Of a DNA stretch of 64,000 nt, positions 1 through 9,476 are shown piece after piece. This DNA comes from QHXQ01 sp036389395 (GTDB lineage Bacteria; Acidobacteriota; Blastocatellia; Pyrinomonadales; Pyrinomonadaceae). Below the pieces are notes generated by a model. That model made no database searches. It saw only the letters and a program-made list of their open reading frames with translations, and was not told the DNA's origin. Positions within the stretch are counted from its first letter, which is position 1, and each line of letters opens with the position of its first letter. The stretch is from positions 62,001 to 126,000 of the forward strand of contig DASVPY010000052.1 in assembly GCA_036389395.1 (NCBI GenBank). Reading direction: 5' to 3'. Position numbers and translations under genes: made by a program.

Positions 1-22
1 ATCCAAGCGCAAGGAAAAACAG

Positions 23-1447
23 ATGCGTCGAAGTGTCTCCGCGGCCCGCGTCCTGCTCTCAGCGTTCTTGCTGTTGACCGTCAGCACGGCCCTCGTGCCC
101 GAAGCTCCGGCGCAGCGGCGTGCGGCGCGAAACGCGACGGCGGCCGGGCCGCGCAACGCGCGCGACCCGGAGATCGCGCGGATGCTCGCGGAGATTGACG
201 CGCGCAACATCGAGCGCACCGTCCGCAAGCTCGTCTCTTTCGGCACGCGCAACACGCTGTCGGCGCAGGACGACCCGGCGCGCGGCATCGGCGCGGCGCG
301 CGATTGGCTCTATGGTGAGTTCCAACAGATCGCGCAACAGTCCGGCGGGCGCATGACGGTCGAGCTACAGGGCTTCACGCAGGAGCCGGGGCGCTTCCAG
401 CGCATCACGCGCCCGACGCGGCTGACGAACGTCGTCGCCACGCTGCGCGGCACGCAGCCCGCTTCCGTCGCGCGCACCTACGTCGTCAGCGGGCACTACG
501 ACTCGATGTGCTCCAGCCCGACCGACGCCGCCTGCGACGCGCCCGGCGCGAACGACGACGCGTCGGGCACGGCCGCCGGGCTTGAGCTGGCGCGCGTCAT
601 GGCGCGGCGCGAGTTCGACGCGACGATCATCTTCATGGCGGTCGCGGGCGAGGAGCAGGGTCTCGTCGGCGCGACCTACTTCGCCGAGCAGGCCCAAAAG
701 CAGAAACTCGACATCGAGGCGATGTTCACGAACGACATTGTGGGCAACACCTTGGGCGGCAACGGCGTGCGCGACCGCCGCTCTGTGCGCGTCTTCTCCG
801 AGGGCGTGTCTTCGGCCGAGACGCCGCAGGAGGCGACGACGCGGCGCGGCGTCGGCGGCGAAACCGACGCGCCCTCGCGCCAACTCGCCCGCTTCATCCG
901 CGAGACGGCGCAAACCTACTTGCCCGGCTTCGACGCGCGGCTCGTCTACCGCCGCGACCGCTACCTGCGCGGCGGCGATCACATCCCGTTCCTTGAGCGC
1001 GGCTTCGCGGCCGTGCGCTTCACAGAGCCGAACGAGAACTACGACCACCAGCACCAGAACGTCCGCACCGAAGCGGGCCGGGTCTTCGGCGACCTGCCGG
1101 AGTTCGTAGACTTCGCTTACGTCGCGCAGGTGGCGCGCGTGAACGCCGCCGCGCTCGCCGTGCTGGCGCGCGCGCCCGCGCGGCCCAAGCAGGCGGGGCT
1201 GCTCACGCGCCGGCTGACCAACGACACGGACTTGCAGTGGGCGGCGAACGCGGAGCCTGACCTGGCCGGCTACGAGGTGGTCTGGCGCGACACGACCGAG
1301 CCGGTCTGGACGCACGCGCGCTTCGTCGGCCCAGCGACGACCTACACGCTGCCCGGCATGTCGAAGGACAACTACTTCTTCGGCGTCCGCGCCGTGGACA
1401 CGCAAGGCCACCGCAGCCCCGTCAGCTACCCCGCGCCCGTGCGCTAA
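23..1447 (+). CDS. Secreted M28-family zinc aminopeptidase with C-terminal Fn3-like domain
   Basis: A 474-residue protein with an N-terminal signal peptide (Arg-Arg then a hydrophobic stretch, residues 1-30). The M28 co-catalytic zinc site is visible: GHYDS (His158), GANDDASG (Asp178), AGEEQG (Glu210/Glu211), TNDIVG (Asp238) and a late His around 320-342. Known M28 enzymes remove N-terminal residues from peptides outside the cytoplasm. Residues about 385-474 look like a fibronectin-III-type beta domain (WAANAEPDLAGYEVVWRD). An AAGGAA ribosome site lies just before the ATG. Only 22 bases precede the gene, so its promoter is outside the window. The family call is firm; the substrate is unknown. 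Confidence 0.9.
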   Translation: MRRSVSAARVLLSAFLLLTVSTALVPEAPAQRRAARNATAAGPRNARDPEIARMLAEIDARNIERTVRKLVSFGTRNTLSAQDDPARGIGAARDWLYGEFQQIAQQSGGRMTVELQGFTQEPGRFQRITRPTRLTNVVATLRGTQPASVARTYVVSGHYDSMCSSPTDAACDAPGANDDASGTAAGLELARVMARREFDATIIFMAVAGEEQGLVGATYFAEQAQKQKLDIEAMFTNDIVGNTLGGNGVRDRRSVRVFSEGVSSAETPQEATTRRGVGGETDAPSRQLARFIRETAQTYLPGFDARLVYRRDRYLRGGDHIPFLERGFAAVRFTEPNENYDHQHQNVRTEAGRVFGDLPEFVDFAYVAQVARVNAAALAVLARAPARPKQAGLLTRRLTNDTDLQWAANAEPDLAGYEVVWRDTTEPVWTHARFVGPATTYTLPGMSKDNYFFGVRAVDTQGHRSPVSYPAPVR

Positions 1448-1748
1448 AGCGCGCAACTCACAGCCGGGAGCGCGGGCATCCCTGCCCGCCATGAGCGCGT
1501 GAGCGCGAACAGGAAGGAGCGGCGGCGCTCAAGGTTGAAAGCCCATGTTTCTTCTTTAGCGTGCTGGCGCACGCTTGGCGGGCCGGGATGCCCGCGCCCC
1601 CGGCAATAGGCAACCTGATGTCTTTTACGCCGCGCACTTTTCCCCAACTTTTGCGCGAGGCGGCGCGTCTAACTCGTCGGTGCGAGCATGAAAACGGGCC
1701 GGCTGCGGTCGTTTCCCGTGCCTGGTTCCCAATCAAAACGGTGGCGAT
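1448..1748. other. Intergenic region, 301 bases
   Basis: No gene is supported here. The stretch is occupied by a large imperfect inverted repeat (listed separately). The last 100 bases lead into the DUF1800 gene and hold no convincing promoter. Confidence 0.6.
1464..1603. repeat. Long inverted repeat with 27-base arms
   Basis: The left arm (1464-1490) and the reverse complement of the right arm (1577-1603) agree at 25 of 27 positions. Their core is GCGGGCATCCC. Inside the loop, GCGTGC at 1559-1564 can pair with GCACGC at 1569-1574. The element sits between two same-strand genes, so it could be a terminator, an mRNA-stabilising hairpin, or a small REP-like or MITE-like element. Confidence 0.7.
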
Positions 1749-3968
1749 ATGAAGAACCTCGGACACAGACGTATTCATCCGTTCGCGCGCGCGTGGGCGC
1801 TCGTGTTGGCGTCGGCGCTGCTAGGTGGCGCGTTGCCGGTCGCGCCCGCAAACGCGCAGGTGAAACGGGCGGCGCAACGTTTGAGCGACGAGCAGCGGGT
1901 CGCGCACGCGCTCAACCGGCTGGCGTTCGGCCCGCGCCCCGGCGAGATCGAGCGCGTCCGGCAGTTGGGTCTCGAACGCTGGCTCGAGCAGCAGTTGCAC
2001 CCCGAACAGTTGGACGACGCCGCGGCGGAGGCGAAGCTCCGCAACCTGCCCACGCTCTCGCTGCCGACCCACGAGCTGTACGCGCGCTTCCCGCAGCCCG
2101 GCCAACTGCTCCGCGAGTTGCAGCGCCAGGGCAAGCTGCCCGCGGACTTGCGGGCGCTCGCCGCCGCGCGGCTGCAAGGACAGCCGGCCGCGCCCGCGCA
2201 GCAACAGAACGGCGCGACGAGCAATGATGTGATGAGCAACGACGCGGCGGGCGACGCGATGAAGGCGGACGCCGCCAAGGCGGCCGACGACACAGACAAG
2301 AAGGAGTACCGGCAGGCGATCTTGGCCTACATGCGCGAGCGCGGGTTGCAGCCGCCGCAGCGTTTGACGGCCGAGTTGCAGGCGGCGCGCATCCTGCGCG
2401 CGGTCTACAGCGAGCGGCAGTTGCAGGAAGTGATGGTGGACTTCTGGACGAACCACTTCAACGTCTTCGCCGGCAAGGGCGCGGATCGCTGGCTGCTCAC
2501 GGCTTACGACCGCGACACGATCCGGCCGCGCGTCTTCGGCAAGTTTGCAGACCTGCTCGTCGCCACGGCGCAAAGCCCGGCCATGCTCTTCTACCTCGAC
2601 AACTTCCAGAGCGTCAGCCCCGACGCGCGCGGCGGCGCGGGCCGGCAACAGGCGCTCCGCCAGTTGATGCAGGACGACCCGCTCATGCGCGACAACCAGC
2701 GCGCGCGTCAGCGCCGCGCGCAACGTCTCGGCCTCGGCACGCCCGAACGCGATCCGCTCCTCCGCGGTCAAGGTCAAGCACAGACGCAGATGCCGTCCGC
2801 GCAAGCTCAGCGTCCGCCGCAACAGCGACCGAAGCGCGGCATCAACGAGAACTACGCGCGCGAGTTGATGGAACTGCACACGCTCGGCGTGGACGGCGGC
2901 TACACGCAGAAGGACGTGCAGGAGGTGGCGCGCTGCTTCACGGGCTGGACGATCATCGCGCCGCGCGGCGCGGGCGGCTTGCTTGAGAACACCGCGTTGG
3001 CCGAGCGCGCCGGCACGTTCTACTTCAACCCGCGCACGCACGACGACGGCGAGAAGACCGTGCTCGGTCATAAAATCCCCGCGGGCGGCGGCATGAACGA
3101 CGGGCTGTCGGTCTTGGACATACTCGCGCACCACCCTTCGACCGCGAAGTTCATCGCGACGAAGCTGGCGCGCAAGTTCGTCACGGACGAGCCGTCGCCG
3201 CAGTTGGTCGCGCGCGTCGCCGCCGCCTACACGAAGTCGGACGGCGACATACGCGAGACATTGCGCGCCGTCTTCACGTCGCCTGAGTTCAACGCGCCGG
3301 AGAACCTGCGCGCGAAGATCAAGACGCCGTTCGAGCTGGCCGTCTCGGCCGTGCGCGCCTTGGGCGGCGAGACGAACGGCGGCCCCGCGCTGCACCAGTG
3401 GCTCGCGCGCATGGGCGAGCCGCTATACCAGTACCAGCCGCCCACCGGCTACCCCGACACGGCCGAGCACTGGGTCAACACCGGCGCGCTGCTCGAACGG
3501 ATCAACTTCGCGCTCGCGCTCGCCGGCAACCGCATTCCGGGCACGAGCGTCGAGTTGGCGCGCTTCGCCGGCGCGCAGGGGAGCAAGGTCGAACAGGCGC
3601 GCGTGCTCGACGCGTTCGTGGACGCACTCCTGCAAGGCGATATGTCGGCGCAGACGCGCGCGTCGCTCTTGAAGAAACTGAACGAGGCGAGCGCGCCGCC
3701 CGCCGACGCAGCGCCGGCCAGGCCGCAGACCGGCCCCGCCGCGGCCCAGGCCGCGGACGACGCCGCCTTGATGGACGCCGACGGACGCGCCGCGATGAAC
3801 GCGCCTGACCGCGACGTGATGGACGCGGACGCGCGCGCCGCGCGCCGCGAGCGCCGGCAACAGGCGCGCTTCGGCCAACTGGCCGCGAACAACGCGCCCG
3901 CCGGCAACGCCGAAGTCGCGCGCATCGCCGCGCTCATCCTCGGCTCGCCGGAGTTTCAAAGACAGTGA
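1749..3968 (+). CDS. Secreted DUF1800 domain protein
   Basis: A 739-residue protein with a signal peptide (residues 1-36, ending near ANAQ). The DUF1800 hallmarks are present: HALNRLAFGPRPGEIERV at the mature N terminus, FWTNHFNVF, ENYARELMELHTLGVDGGYTQ, ARCFTGW, and a C-terminal LILGSPEFQ. Family function is not established; DUF1800 genes usually precede a DUF1501 gene, as here, and the pair is thought to act outside the cytoplasm. Two low-complexity Asp/Ala/Met-rich insertions (about residues 155-180 and 655-700) are unusual. The TGA stop lies inside the first word of the tandem hairpin that follows. Confidence 0.88.
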   Translation: MKNLGHRRIHPFARAWALVLASALLGGALPVAPANAQVKRAAQRLSDEQRVAHALNRLAFGPRPGEIERVRQLGLERWLEQQLHPEQLDDAAAEAKLRNLPTLSLPTHELYARFPQPGQLLRELQRQGKLPADLRALAAARLQGQPAAPAQQQNGATSNDVMSNDAAGDAMKADAAKAADDTDKKEYRQAILAYMRERGLQPPQRLTAELQAARILRAVYSERQLQEVMVDFWTNHFNVFAGKGADRWLLTAYDRDTIRPRVFGKFADLLVATAQSPAMLFYLDNFQSVSPDARGGAGRQQALRQLMQDDPLMRDNQRARQRRAQRLGLGTPERDPLLRGQGQAQTQMPSAQAQRPPQQRPKRGINENYARELMELHTLGVDGGYTQKDVQEVARCFTGWTIIAPRGAGGLLENTALAERAGTFYFNPRTHDDGEKTVLGHKIPAGGGMNDGLSVLDILAHHPSTAKFIATKLARKFVTDEPSPQLVARVAAAYTKSDGDIRETLRAVFTSPEFNAPENLRAKIKTPFELAVSAVRALGGETNGGPALHQWLARMGEPLYQYQPPTGYPDTAEHWVNTGALLERINFALALAGNRIPGTSVELARFAGAQGSKVEQARVLDAFVDALLQGDMSAQTRASLLKKLNEASAPPADAAPARPQTGPAAAQAADDAALMDADGRAAMNAPDRDVMDADARAARRERRQQARFGQLAANNAPAGNAEVARIAALILGSPEFQRQ

Positions 3969-4023
3969 CGAGTGACGAGTGACAAGTGACAAGTTAAAAA
4001 ACTTCTTGCTCGTCACTCGTCAC
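3965..4023. repeat. Hairpin of GTGACGA words
   Basis: Four tandem 7-base words (GTGACGA twice, then GTGACAA twice) form the left side. CTCGTCACTCGTCAC (4009-4023) forms the right arm and is the exact complement of 3965-3979. The TGA stop of the preceding gene lies in the first word. A second short occurrence of the word abuts the start codon at 5979. Confidence 0.85.
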
Positions 4024-4042
4024 TGCTTTTAGAGGTGTGGTT

Positions 4043-5314
4043 ATGAATCGCAGATTCTTTTTGAAGTCAGGGGGCGTGGCGCTGGCGAGCGTGGGGTTGA
4101 CGGGCGTCGCGCCGTCGTTCCTGCAACGCGCGGTGATGGCGCAGGCGCGCGCGGGTGGCGTCGGCGGGCGGCGGAAGACTCTGATCGCCGTCTTCCAGCG
4201 CGGCGCGGTGGACGGGCTGAACATGGTCGTGCCGCACGGCGAGCGGAACTATTACGAGTGGCGGCCGACGCTCGCCGTCGCGCAGCCGCGCAAGGGCGCG
4301 AACGGCGAGTCGGTCGTTGACCTCGACGGCTTCTTCGGCCTGCACCCGGCGCTCGCCGGCTTCAAGCCGATCTGGGACGCGAAGCGTCTGGCGGTCGTCC
4401 ACGCCGTCGGCTCGCCCGACAACACGCGCTCGCACTTCGACGCGCAGGACTACATGGAGTCGGGCACGCCCGGCTTCAAGGCGACGCCCGACGGCTGGCT
4501 CAACCGTTTCCTGCAAGCGCAGGCGGACGCGAAGGCGTCGCCCTTCCGCGCGGTCGCGCTCGCGCAGAACCTGCCGCGCGTCTTGCAGGGGCGTGCCTCG
4601 GCGCTCGCCATGTCGAACCTGAACGACTTCTCGATCCGCGCCGGGCAGTACACGCAGGCCGTGCAGGGCGGCTTCGAGGACGTGTACGAGCAGGCGGCGG
4701 GCGACGCGCTGCGCGGCACTGGGCGCGACACGTTCGACGCGATCAACTTCCTGAAGCGCGTCAACCCGGCGCAGTACAAGCCGGAGAACGGCGCGCAGTA
4801 CCCGCGCACACCGCTGGGCAACGCGCTCTTGCAGATCGCGCAGCTCATCAAGGCGAACGTCGGCCTCGAAGTCGCGTTCACCGACGTGCAAGGCTGGGAC
4901 ACGCACATCAACGAGGGTGGCGCGCGCGGGCAGTTGGCGCTGCGCTTAACGGACTTCGGTCAGGCAATCGCGGCGCTCTATCAAGACCTGGGCGCGCGCA
5001 TGGACGACGTGCTGGTGCTGACGATGTCGGAGTTCGGCCGGACGGCGCGCGAGAACGGGACGCGCGGGACGGATCACGGGCACGCTAACGCGATGTTCCT
5101 CTTGGGCGGCGGCGTGCGCGGCGGCAAGGTCTACGGGCAGTGGCCGGGTCTCGGCGCAAACGATCTCTACGAGGGGCGCGACCTGGCGTTGACGACCGAC
5201 TTCCGCGACGTGTTCGCCGAAGTCGCCGCCCGCCACCTCGGCGCGCGCGACCTCGGCCGCGTCTTCCCCAACTACGCCGCCAGCGCGGCCAAGTTCCGCG
5301 GCGTGCTCGGCTAA
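4043..5314 (+). CDS. DUF1501 domain protein with Tat-type leader
   Basis: A 423-residue protein. The N terminus MNRRFFLKSGG fits the twin-arginine export motif (RRxFLK), followed by a hydrophobic stretch. DUF1501 (sulfatase-like fold) hallmarks are RGAVDGLNMVVPHGE, DNTRSHFDAQDYMESG, and EFGRTARENGTRGTDHGHAN. The ATG at 4043 is preferred over a GTG two codons earlier because AGAGG lies at 4031-4035. It follows the DUF1800 gene on the same strand with a word hairpin between them; this gene order is common in Acidobacteriota and Planctomycetes. The function of the pair is unknown. Confidence 0.88.
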   Translation: MNRRFFLKSGGVALASVGLTGVAPSFLQRAVMAQARAGGVGGRRKTLIAVFQRGAVDGLNMVVPHGERNYYEWRPTLAVAQPRKGANGESVVDLDGFFGLHPALAGFKPIWDAKRLAVVHAVGSPDNTRSHFDAQDYMESGTPGFKATPDGWLNRFLQAQADAKASPFRAVALAQNLPRVLQGRASALAMSNLNDFSIRAGQYTQAVQGGFEDVYEQAAGDALRGTGRDTFDAINFLKRVNPAQYKPENGAQYPRTPLGNALLQIAQLIKANVGLEVAFTDVQGWDTHINEGGARGQLALRLTDFGQAIAALYQDLGARMDDVLVLTMSEFGRTARENGTRGTDHGHANAMFLLGGGVRGGKVYGQWPGLGANDLYEGRDLALTTDFRDVFAEVAARHLGARDLGRVFPNYAASAAKFRGVLG

Positions 5315-5320
5315 CACCAC

Positions 5321-5425
5321 ATTCCTTTGCGTACCTTTGCGGTCTGTCTTTGCGTCCTTTGCGGTTAAATCCGAAAACTTAACCGCAAAGGACGCCAAGA
5401 GGGCCGCAAAGGTACGCAGAGGAAT
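5321..5425. repeat. Hairpin of CTTTGCG words
   Basis: The word CTTTGCG(T) is repeated on the left side, and its complement CGCAAAG(G) on the right. The outer 22-base arms (5321-5342 and 5404-5425) pair with few mismatches. It lies between convergent genes and reaches the stop of the minus-strand gene, a typical terminator position. Confidence 0.8.
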
Positions 5426-5979
5426 CACTCGAAGGTCGGTGGCGGCCAGAGGGCGGCGAGCAGGCGGACGAGGAGCCAGAGGAAGGCGGCGACGAGCGCG
5501 GTCAGCGCGAGCCAGAACTGCCAGTACGCACCGAAGGTCGCAGCCCAGCCTTCGTACACGCTGTACGCGACGTTCACGTTCAGCGCCGGCCGCGTGACGA
5601 AGCGGCAGACCTGCTGCACGATCAAGTACCACAGCAGCGCGTAGAGCCATGTGCGCCGCGGCACGCGCACGCGCGAGAGCGCGTAGAGACCCACGCCCAG
5701 CCCGCCCAGGTGCGCCAAGGTCGAACTCGGCACGAAGCCGTAGACGCGCACCACGTACCAGTACCAGACCGCGAGACCGGGCACGAGCCAGACGGCGGCG
5801 ACGCGCGTCAGCACGGGGCGTTCGAGCAGCAGCCCGGCGGCGAGCAGCAGGTTGCCGACGTTGCACAGCCAGAGGATGTGATCCGGCTCGCCGCGCCGCC
5901 AGTAGTAGAGCGCGTGCGCGCCGAAGAAGAACAGCGGCAGCAGCCCCAAGAGCCGGAAGCGTAAACGTGCGTGCGGCAT
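5425..5979 (-). CDS. Multi-spanning membrane protein of unknown function
   Basis: A 184-residue protein with about five or six hydrophobic segments (LLGLLPLFFFGAHALYY, LLLAAGLLL, LVPGLAVWYWYVV, WLYALLWYLIV, FWLALTALVAAFLWLLVRLL). I do not recognise a catalytic motif. Segment spacing and the aromatic HALYYW start recall small integral membrane proteins annotated only as hypothetical. No ribosome site is clear, and two GTGACGA-type words touch its start codon, so the start is moderately certain. It converges on the DUF1501 gene. Confidence 0.7.
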   Translation of the reverse strand: MPHARLRFRLLGLLPLFFFGAHALYYWRRGEPDHILWLCNVGNLLLAAGLLLERPVLTRVAAVWLVPGLAVWYWYVVRVYGFVPSSTLAHLGGLGVGLYALSRVRVPRRTWLYALLWYLIVQQVCRFVTRPALNVNVAYSVYEGWAATFGAYWQFWLALTALVAAFLWLLVRLLAALWPPPTFE

Positions 5980-6023
5980 GACGAGTGACGGCGCAACGCT
6001 TTAGAGGCGGTCGTGAACCCACC

Positions 6024-6120
6024 TGCTTTGCGTCCCCAGCGCCTTTGCGTCTTAGCGTGAGATTATTCGACACGGAAGAAAAGCCTCACGCAAAGACGCT
6101 AAGACTAAGAACGCTAAGCG
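6024..6120. repeat. Hairpin of CTTTGCGT / CTTAGCGT words
   Basis: The left part carries CTTTGCGTCTTAGCGTGAG (6043-6061). The right part (6084-6120) carries complements of the same 8-base words in permuted order. It lies upstream of the minus-strand gene ending at 5425 and downstream of the permease stop at 6247. A further small hairpin follows (TGCCCG at 6155-6160 with CGGGCA at 6172-6177). Confidence 0.75.
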
Positions 6121-6246
6121 AAGTTTTCAAACGAACTCTTAAGGTATTATGTAGTGCCCGACGCTGGCTAGCGGGCAGAGCAGGTTGCGCCTGTCGCTTA
6201 CCTGAAGGGCCGACGCGCAATTCCGCCGCCCGTAGTTAGTGCCGGC

Positions 6247-9033
6247 TCACTCGTACCTGAGGGCGATCACCGCGTCTACCTTCGTCGCGCGCCGCGCCGG
6301 CACGTAGCAGGCCGCCAGCGCCACCAGAGTCAAAGCCGCCGCCGTCGCCACGAAGGTCAGGGGATCGGTCGGCCGCACGCCGTAGAGCATGCGCTGCACG
6401 CTTTCAAGGTATCTCGTGAGCGCGTACGCGCCGGCCAGCCCGACGGCGACGCCGACGAGCGTTAAGAGCATGCCCTGCCGCAACACCATCCGCAACACGT
6501 CGCCACTTTGCGCGCCGAGCGCCACGCGGATGCCTATCTCGCGCGTGCGTTGCGTGACCGACCACGCCAGCACGCCGTAGAGGCCCACCGCCGCGAGCGT
6601 CTGCGCGAGTAGCCCGAACAGACCGAGCAGTTTGGCGAAGAGCCGCTCCATCCTCAGCCGCTCCTCGGCCTGCTCGACCTGCGTCTTGACATCTTTAAGC
6701 GGCAGGTTGGCGGCGACTTCGCCCGCCGCCTGCCGGACGGCGGCGACGACCGCCGCCGGCTCGCCCGACGTGCGCACCTCGAAGGTCATCGCGCCCGCCG
6801 CGCGCAGCTCCTGCGCCCACGGCAGGTAGACCGTCGGCTGTGCCTCTTCGCGCTGGCGGACGTACTTCGCGTCGCCCGCGACGCCGACGATCTCCAACTC
6901 GCCCGTGTTCTCAGGGGTGAAGCCGAAGCGCCTGCCGACGGGGTTCTCGCCGCGGAGGAAGCGGCGCGCGAAGGCTTGGTTGACGACGGCGACTTTGGGC
7001 GCGCGTGCGTCGTCCTGCGGCGTGAGGCTGCGCCCGGCCAGGAGCGGAATCTCCATCGCCGCCAGAAAATTCTCGCGCACCTGGTTGATGTAAGTCTCGC
7101 CGTCCGGCTTCGCCTCGCCGCCCGCCGCGCCCGGCAGGTAGACGCTGCGGTCACTCTCGCCGCCCGCGAGCAGCCGCTCGCGCGAGAACGTGACCGCGCG
7201 CACGCCGGGCACGGCCTCCACGCGCTCCGCCATCTGCTTATAAAGGTTCGCCAGCCGGTCGCCCTTGTAGCCGATCAGGTTCGGCTCGACGGTGAAGACG
7301 AGCAGGTTGCGCGCGTTAAAGCCCAGCGCGACGCTGTGCAGGTTAACGAGCGTGCGCAGGAACAGCCCCGCGCCGACGAGCAGCAACAGCGACATCGCCA
7401 CCTGCGCGACGACCAGCGACTGCGTGAGCCAAGAGCGCGCGGCTGTCGCCGAACTGCGTGCGCCCTCTTTGAGCGCGGGCGTCAGTTCGACGCGCGTCGC
7501 GCGCCACGCCGGCACCAGCCCGAAGAGGACGCCCGTCAGCAGGGAGAGCGCCAGCGTGAAGCCGAGCACGCGCAGGTCGAGCCGCGGATCGAGTGCAGCC
7601 ATGTCCGCGCCGCCCCAGTCGCCGACCGCCAGCAGTCCGTCCTTGATCCAGACCGCGAGCAGCACGCCGAGCGCACCGCCCAGAGACGCGAGTAGTAAAC
7701 TCTCGGTCAGCAGTTGCCGGATCAAGCGCCCGCGGCTCGCGCCCAAAGCGAGCCGCACGGTGATCTCCTGTCGCCGCGCGGCGGCGCGCGCGAGCAAGAG
7801 GTTGGCCACGTTCGCGCACGCGACCAACAGTACGAGCGCGACCACACCGAGCAACATGTAGAGCGGCTGCTGATACCGCTGCCGAGTGATCGTCTCGCCT
7901 TGGCTGCCGGGGTACGCGGCGAGGCGCGGGTACTCATCGGAACTGAGCGGCTTTATCCCCTCCTGCCCCTGCGCCCGCCGCGCCTCCCGTTGCTCGGCTA
8001 CCGTCGTCTGAAAGACGGGTTCGAGGTACGCGCGCGCCTGCTCGGCGGTCGCGCCGTCCCTGAGCCGCCCCATCAGGCGCAGCCACCACCCGCCCGCGCC
8101 CTTCATAGACGAGCGCTCACCGCCGACCTGCGGCTCCCACGCGATGGGGACGGAAACGTCCGGCGAAGTGCCGAGGTTCATAGTCCCGTCGAAGCCCGGC
8201 GGCGTGACGCCGACGACCGTGAACGCCACGTTGTTTAAGTTGATCTGCCGCCCGACGACCGCGCGGTCGCCGCCGAAGCGCCGCTGCCAGTAGCGGTAAC
8301 TGAGCACGGCGGCGGGGGCGGCCGAAGCCCTGTCGTCTTCATCCGTGAGCGTGCGCCCGACGAGTGCGGGCACGCCCAAGGCCGCGTAGTAGTTGCCGGA
8401 GACGGCCTGTCCCGTGGCGACCTCGGCCCGACCGTCAGCGCTCACGTTCATACCCACGTCACCGAAGGCGAACACGTCTGAGAGCGCGCCCGGCTGCGCG
8501 CGTATGCGCGCATAAGTCTGGTAAGGGAAGGACGACCAGACGAGCCGCCCGGACTCGTCGCTCGTCCTGTTGCCGTGATGGCTGCCGGGGCTGAAAGTCG
8601 GGCCCGCCGCCCACTTGAAGAGCACCAGTTGCTCAGGGTCTTTCACGGGGAGCTTCTTCAGCAGCACCGCGTCTACCACGCTGAACAGCGCTGTGTTCGC
8701 GCCGATGCCGAGTGCCAGGGACAGCACGGCGACGGCCGTGAAGCCGGGGCTGCGGCGCAGCGCGCGCAGGCCGTATCGAAGATCACGCACCAAGTTTTCG
8801 ACGGCGGGGATGCCGCGGCGGTCTCGGTACTGCTCCTTGATTGCCTCGACGCCACCGAGCTTGACGGCTGCCCGGCGGCGCGCCTCTTCCGGGGGCATAC
8901 CGGCGCGCAGGTTATCTTCCGCCTGCATCTGAATATGGGCTTCCAGCTCCTCGGTCAGTTCCCGGTCGCGCCGGCCCTTATTAAATAATCCGCGCACGCG
9001 CACGACCCAGGCGCGGAGTTGCCTTAGGCTCAT
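6247..9033 (-). CDS. Orphan MacB/FtsX-type ABC permease (ADOP family), copy 1
   Basis: A 928-residue inner-membrane protein. Order: an N-terminal ADOP helix region (TEELEAHIQMQAEDNLRAG), first transmembrane segment (SPGFTAVAVLSLALGIGANT), MacB periplasmic core, FtsX block one (VVALVLLVACANVANLLLAR), a second core, FtsX block two (TLAAVGLYGVLAWSVTQRTR), and the typical ending CYVPARRATK-IALRYE. The family (acidobacterial duplicated orphan permeases) lacks an adjacent ATPase, and none is encoded here; substrates are unknown. The start at 9033 is chosen because GAGGAG precedes it and its ATG overlaps the padR stop (ATGA), implying translational coupling. Confidence 0.9.
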   Translation of the reverse strand: MSLRQLRAWVVRVRGLFNKGRRDRELTEELEAHIQMQAEDNLRAGMPPEEARRRAAVKLGGVEAIKEQYRDRRGIPAVENLVRDLRYGLRALRRSPGFTAVAVLSLALGIGANTALFSVVDAVLLKKLPVKDPEQLVLFKWAAGPTFSPGSHHGNRTSDESGRLVWSSFPYQTYARIRAQPGALSDVFAFGDVGMNVSADGRAEVATGQAVSGNYYAALGVPALVGRTLTDEDDRASAAPAAVLSYRYWQRRFGGDRAVVGRQINLNNVAFTVVGVTPPGFDGTMNLGTSPDVSVPIAWEPQVGGERSSMKGAGGWWLRLMGRLRDGATAEQARAYLEPVFQTTVAEQREARRAQGQEGIKPLSSDEYPRLAAYPGSQGETITRQRYQQPLYMLLGVVALVLLVACANVANLLLARAAARRQEITVRLALGASRGRLIRQLLTESLLLASLGGALGVLLAVWIKDGLLAVGDWGGADMAALDPRLDLRVLGFTLALSLLTGVLFGLVPAWRATRVELTPALKEGARSSATAARSWLTQSLVVAQVAMSLLLLVGAGLFLRTLVNLHSVALGFNARNLLVFTVEPNLIGYKGDRLANLYKQMAERVEAVPGVRAVTFSRERLLAGGESDRSVYLPGAAGGEAKPDGETYINQVRENFLAAMEIPLLAGRSLTPQDDARAPKVAVVNQAFARRFLRGENPVGRRFGFTPENTGELEIVGVAGDAKYVRQREEAQPTVYLPWAQELRAAGAMTFEVRTSGEPAAVVAAVRQAAGEVAANLPLKDVKTQVEQAEERLRMERLFAKLLGLFGLLAQTLAAVGLYGVLAWSVTQRTREIGIRVALGAQSGDVLRMVLRQGMLLTLVGVAVGLAGAYALTRYLESVQRMLYGVRPTDPLTFVATAAALTLVALAACYVPARRATKVDAVIALRYE

Positions 9034-9374
9034 GAGAGCTTCTCCTCGGGAGAGAGGAAGCGGGCGAGGATGGCAGTCGTTCGCTCCCACTCCTGCGCCC
9101 CCTTTTTGAGTCTCTTCCGGCCCGCACGCGTAAGTCTGTAGTACTTAGCCCTGCGGTTGTTCTCGGACTGCCCCCACCCGGAGGCGATGAAGCCCTCCTG
9201 CTCCAACTTCAATAGCGCCGGGTAGAGCGTTCCGTAGTTGATGGACAGGAGGTCGCCGCTAGTCTGCTCGATGCGGCGGGCTAGCCCGTAGCCGTGCAGC
9301 GGGCCCATCACCTCCAAGGTCTTCAAGACCATGATGGCTAGTGTGCCGCGCCAGATGTCGGACGTGTCGCTCAT
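9030..9374 (-). CDS. PadR-family transcriptional regulator, copy 1
   Basis: A 114-residue winged-helix protein. The PadR signature is clear: WRGTLAIMVLKTLEVMGPLHGYGLARRIE, then SINYGTLYPALLKLEQEGFI and RRAKYYRLTRAGRK. PadR proteins repress their own operon until a ligand or stress signal binds. The start MSDTSDIW is chosen over 18 upstream codons because the family begins there. It overlaps the downstream permease by 4 bases, so it probably controls that permease. A palindrome lies 9-23 bases upstream of its start codon. Confidence 0.9.
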   Translation of the reverse strand: MSDTSDIWRGTLAIMVLKTLEVMGPLHGYGLARRIEQTSGDLLSINYGTLYPALLKLEQEGFIASGWGQSENNRRAKYYRLTRAGRKRLKKGAQEWERTTAILARFLSPEEKLS

Positions 9375-9382
9375 AGTTCTTC

Positions 9383-9397
9383 TATGGGAAACCCATA
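9383..9397. promoter_or_regulatory. Palindrome upstream of padR copy 1 (candidate operator)
   Basis: TATGGGAAACCCATA has 6-base arms and a 3-base centre, and sits 9-23 bases before the start codon. The position is right for autorepression, though the sequence is not the classic ATGT/ACAT PadR site. Inference from position and symmetry. Confidence 0.5.
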
Positions 9398-9476
9398 AAA
9401 GGGTGTCATACCTTCTGTGGGATTGCAATAGGAAAGTTCGGGCGCGGGTGTACGGTATAGGCGAAACTGAGGGGTC

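Noticed and set aside
5979..6246. A small gene in the region upstream of the 5.4-kb membrane protein
   Set aside because: Frames here run through the CTTTGCGT word repeat and have no ribosome site or recognisable product.
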